Below, piece after piece: positions 60,700 through 64,000 of a stretch of DNA of 64,000 bases. Position 1 is the first letter of the stretch. The number at the start of each line of letters is the position of its first letter. Both the position numbers and the translations under genes were made by a program. The DNA comes from Collimonas rhizosphaerae (GTDB taxonomy: Bacteria; Pseudomonadota; Gammaproteobacteria; Burkholderiales; Burkholderiaceae_D), in assembly GCF_038896935.1 (NCBI RefSeq), contig NZ_JBANDC010000006.1, forward strand, positions 186,001 to 250,000. The letters are read 5' to 3'. Under the pieces are notes generated by a model that worked only from the letters and a program-made list of their open reading frames with translations, was not told the DNA's origin and did no database searches.

Positions 60700-61590
60700 A
60701 TGCAAGCAGGAATGTTCTATGCGATCGCCTCCTACATCCTGTGGGGCTTGTTCCCGATTTACTTCAAGGCGCTGGAAGCCGAGATTCCGCCGGTCGACAT
60801 CGTCATGCACCGGATGCTGTGGTCGTTCCTGTTCCTGGCGATCGTGCTGACCGTGCGCAAGCAGTGGGCCTGGGTCGGCCCAGTGCTGCGCCAGCCGCGC
60901 GTCATCGGCGGCTTCGCCGCCAGCGCGCTGCTGCTGACCGCCAACTGGACCACCTACATCTGGGCCGTCAACAACAACCACATCGTCGAAGCCAGCCTCG
61001 GCTATTTCATCAACCCGATGGTCAGCGTGGCGCTCGGTTTCATCTTCCTGCGCGAACGGCCGCGCCTGCTGCAATGGCTGGCGATCGCCCTGGCCGCCGC
61101 GGCCGTGCTGTGGCTGACCTGGCAAGCCGGCCACCCGCCATGGATCGCGCTGACCCTGGCCGTGACGTTCGGCAGTTACGGCCTGCTGCGCAAGACCGCC
61201 AGCCTCGGCGCGCTGCCCGGCCTGGCGCTGGAGACGGCGCTGGCGCTGCCTCTGGCCCTGGCTTACCTGGCGTATACTACGGCGCAGGACCACAATACCT
61301 TCGCCAGCGCCTCGATATCGACCAGGTGGCTGCTGGTCGCCGCCGGCCCGATCACCTCGATTCCGCTGCTGATGTTCGCCGCCGGCGCCCGCCGCATCCC
61401 GCTGTCGCTGGTCGGCGTGCTGCAATACATCACGCCGTCGCTGCAGCTGCTGCTGGGCGTGTGGCTGTATAACGAGGAGCTGGACGGCGCCAGGCTGACA
61501 GGATTCATCGTCATCTGGGTGGCTTTGGCCCTGTATTCGGTCGAAGGCCTGTGGCGGACATTTGCAGCGCGCCCCGCCGCTTCGACTTAA
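60700..61590 (+). CDS. rarD: EamA-family transporter RarD
   Basis: The 296-residue protein has about ten membrane segments with the RarD-type start YAIASYILWGLFPIYFKALE and MHRMLWSFLFL, followed by ASLGYFINPMVSVALGFIFL. RarD proteins belong to the drug/metabolite transporter superfamily; their substrate is unproven. The gene is followed by EttA, but 77 bp with no coupling separates them. Confidence 0.9.
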   Translation: MQAGMFYAIASYILWGLFPIYFKALEAEIPPVDIVMHRMLWSFLFLAIVLTVRKQWAWVGPVLRQPRVIGGFAASALLLTANWTTYIWAVNNNHIVEASLGYFINPMVSVALGFIFLRERPRLLQWLAIALAAAAVLWLTWQAGHPPWIALTLAVTFGSYGLLRKTASLGALPGLALETALALPLALAYLAYTTAQDHNTFASASISTRWLLVAAGPITSIPLLMFAAGARRIPLSLVGVLQYITPSLQLLLGVWLYNEELDGARLTGFIVIWVALALYSVEGLWRTFAARPAAST

Positions 61591-61667
61591 GCATCCACAT
61601 CGGTTATTCTTGGCAGTCCAGGTAGCTCTTTACTGCTTGTCTATTCACTTAATCATCATTGCTCCCC

Positions 61668-63335
<1,668 letters not shown>

Positions 63336-63353
63336 TTGATTTGATGTGACGGA

Positions 63354-63382
63354 ACAGAAGGCGCGCTGCGCTTTCTGTTTTT
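63354..63382 (+). terminator. Rho-independent terminator after ettA
   Basis: The stem ACAGAAGGCGC / GCGCTTTCTGT (10 of 11 pairs), a GCT loop and a T-run at 63379-63383 follow the ettA stop by 19 bp. Confidence 0.8.
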
Positions 63383-63396
63383 CTGACGTGGATGGC

Positions 63397-63615
63397 TTAA
63401 GCCATTTCCTCGACCATTTTTTTGATCTTTACCGCTTTTTCAAAATGGTCCAGCTGATGTGTCATGATCCACCATTCGGCAGCTTCCATGAGTAACGCTG
63501 GATTATCATTCTTGTTCGCGAAGAATGCATAAAACGACAATCCTGCATCCAAGCCCTTGTCATTGATTTTCTTGTTGCATATATCAATTATTTTCTCTTT
63601 TAAGCTTGCCCTCAT
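63397..63615 (-). CDS. Hypothetical 72-residue protein
   Basis: The ATG at 63615, with AAGGAA upstream, gives MRASLKEKIIDICNKKIND, followed by LDAGLSFYAFFANKNDNPAL and an amphipathic helix ending VKIKKMVEEMA. It is soluble and helical, has no signal peptide, and no family is recognised. Base composition is clearly lower in GC than the neighbours. It lies 27 bp downstream of the DUF4337 gene, on the same strand, so may be co-transcribed with it. Confidence 0.5.
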   Translation of the reverse strand: MRASLKEKIIDICNKKINDKGLDAGLSFYAFFANKNDNPALLMEAAEWWIMTHQLDHFEKAVKIKKMVEEMA

Positions 63616-63642
63616 CGGATTTCCTTCTTTACCCAACCGCAG

Positions 63643-64000
63643 TTAAATATGCAGCCAGGCCAGCGTGCCCAGCACCACGCTGAGCGCTCCGGCGCCGTAC
63701 GCCATCTTTTTCAGCCACTCCTTGCGCGTCAGCAAAGTAATCGCCGCCAGTGAAATAGCAATCTGGATCGCCGTCATCGCCTGCGCCCAGCGGTGATGCT
63801 GGTGCAGCGCCAGCTCCGATTTTTCATCCCACTCGCTGGCCTCGGCTTCGAGCGCTTCCGCCTTTTTCTGCACGACTTCTTTTTCGCTCTTGTAGCGCGC
63901 TGCTTCAGCGCTGTAGTGCGCGGCGTCGACGCCCGGAATATGGGTCGCCAGCTCAGCCAGGTTCTGGCGGCTGGACTTGGCCTGGTAGTAATTCCACTGG
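63643..64000 (-). CDS. DUF4337 family protein (start beyond window edge)
   Basis: The frame is open to the right edge; 118 C-terminal residues are seen. WNYYQAKSSRQNLAELA, a coiled-coil region (EKEVVQKKAEALEAEASEW), and one or two C-terminal membrane segments (AMTAIQIAISLAAITLL, MAYGAGALSVVLGTLAWL) match DUF4337. A GTG at 63873 was taken by some gene callers' logic as a start, but the conserved part lies upstream of it. Role unknown; it is an inner-membrane protein. Confidence 0.72.
   Translation of the reverse strand, partial: QWNYYQAKSSRQNLAELATHIPGVDAAHYSAEAARYKSEKEVVQKKAEALEAEASEWDEKSELALHQHHRWAQAMTAIQIAISLAAITLLTRKEWLKKMAYGAGALSVVLGTLAWLHI

Overview
The window reads like an ordinary stretch of chromosome from a high-GC betaproteobacterium. 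The gene orders birA-coaX-SPOR, dat-DUF493-lipB-lipA and VanZ-ferredoxin-hydrolase-D,D-carboxypeptidase, together with codon use and protein character, suggest Burkholderiales and probably Oxalobacteraceae (a Collimonas- or Herbaspirillum-like genus). The family assignment is an inference from gene order and protein resemblance, not a database result. I saw no tRNA or rRNA genes, no CRISPR array, no insertion sequence and no prophage.

Region 0-9.7 kb: the C-terminal part of a probable M48 protease, a TlpA-like thioredoxin, and a MarR-type regulator divergent from a seven-gene operon built around 5-oxoproline (pyroglutamate). That operon is pxpB-pxpC-pxpA, the DUF969/DUF979 membrane pair, DUF2891 and pyroglutamyl peptidase. 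Two copies of a TACAAC-N2-GTTGTA palindrome lie between regulator and operon. A full-length but solitary ATP synthase epsilon gene and a secreted SH3 protein follow.

Region 9.7-16.8 kb is regulator-rich accessory DNA: two related LysR genes each divergent from an oxidoreductase (aldo/keto reductase, SDR), a DUF1579-MFS-AraC operon, and a scar where a TetR helix-turn-helix fragment abuts a truncated SRPBCC gene.

Region 16.9-28.1 kb is mainly housekeeping: lipA and lipB, then a GST/DUF2917/GcvA-like block apparently inserted before DUF493 and D-amino-acid aminotransferase, a 152-bp long-palindrome repeat, tag, a small phosphatase, an RsuA-type pseudouridine synthase, argB, and the SPOR/coaX/birA operon.

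Region 28.2-39.9 kb is envelope-related: an Mce/Mla-like lipid transporter with STAS fused to the permease, VanZ, a 2Fe-2S protein, a hydrolase, a D,D-carboxypeptidase, then a heptanucleotide tandem repeat upstream of a secreted plant-EXORDIUM-like protein, with a DsbC-type isomerase two genes downstream, a secreted nucleosidase-like protein and a small membrane protein.

Region 40.0-45.9 kb holds a compact SMC-like operon, jetA-jetB-jetC (Wadjet/MksFEB type), with no jetD nuclease subunit beside it. This is the most striking defence- or condensin-like locus here.

Region 46.2-64 kb: DUF2804, a short Hsp70-like ATPase, a ClC channel, LysR/DoxX/pirin, AlaX, a secreted amidohydrolase, the Lrp-dadA-dadX alanine catabolic cluster with an M20 peptidase, two transporters (Bcr/CflA, RarD), EttA, and two small proteins at the right edge. 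Together these serve peptide and amino-acid salvage (5-oxoproline, D/L-alanine), cofactor synthesis (lipoate, biotin, CoA), envelope upkeep and stress response.
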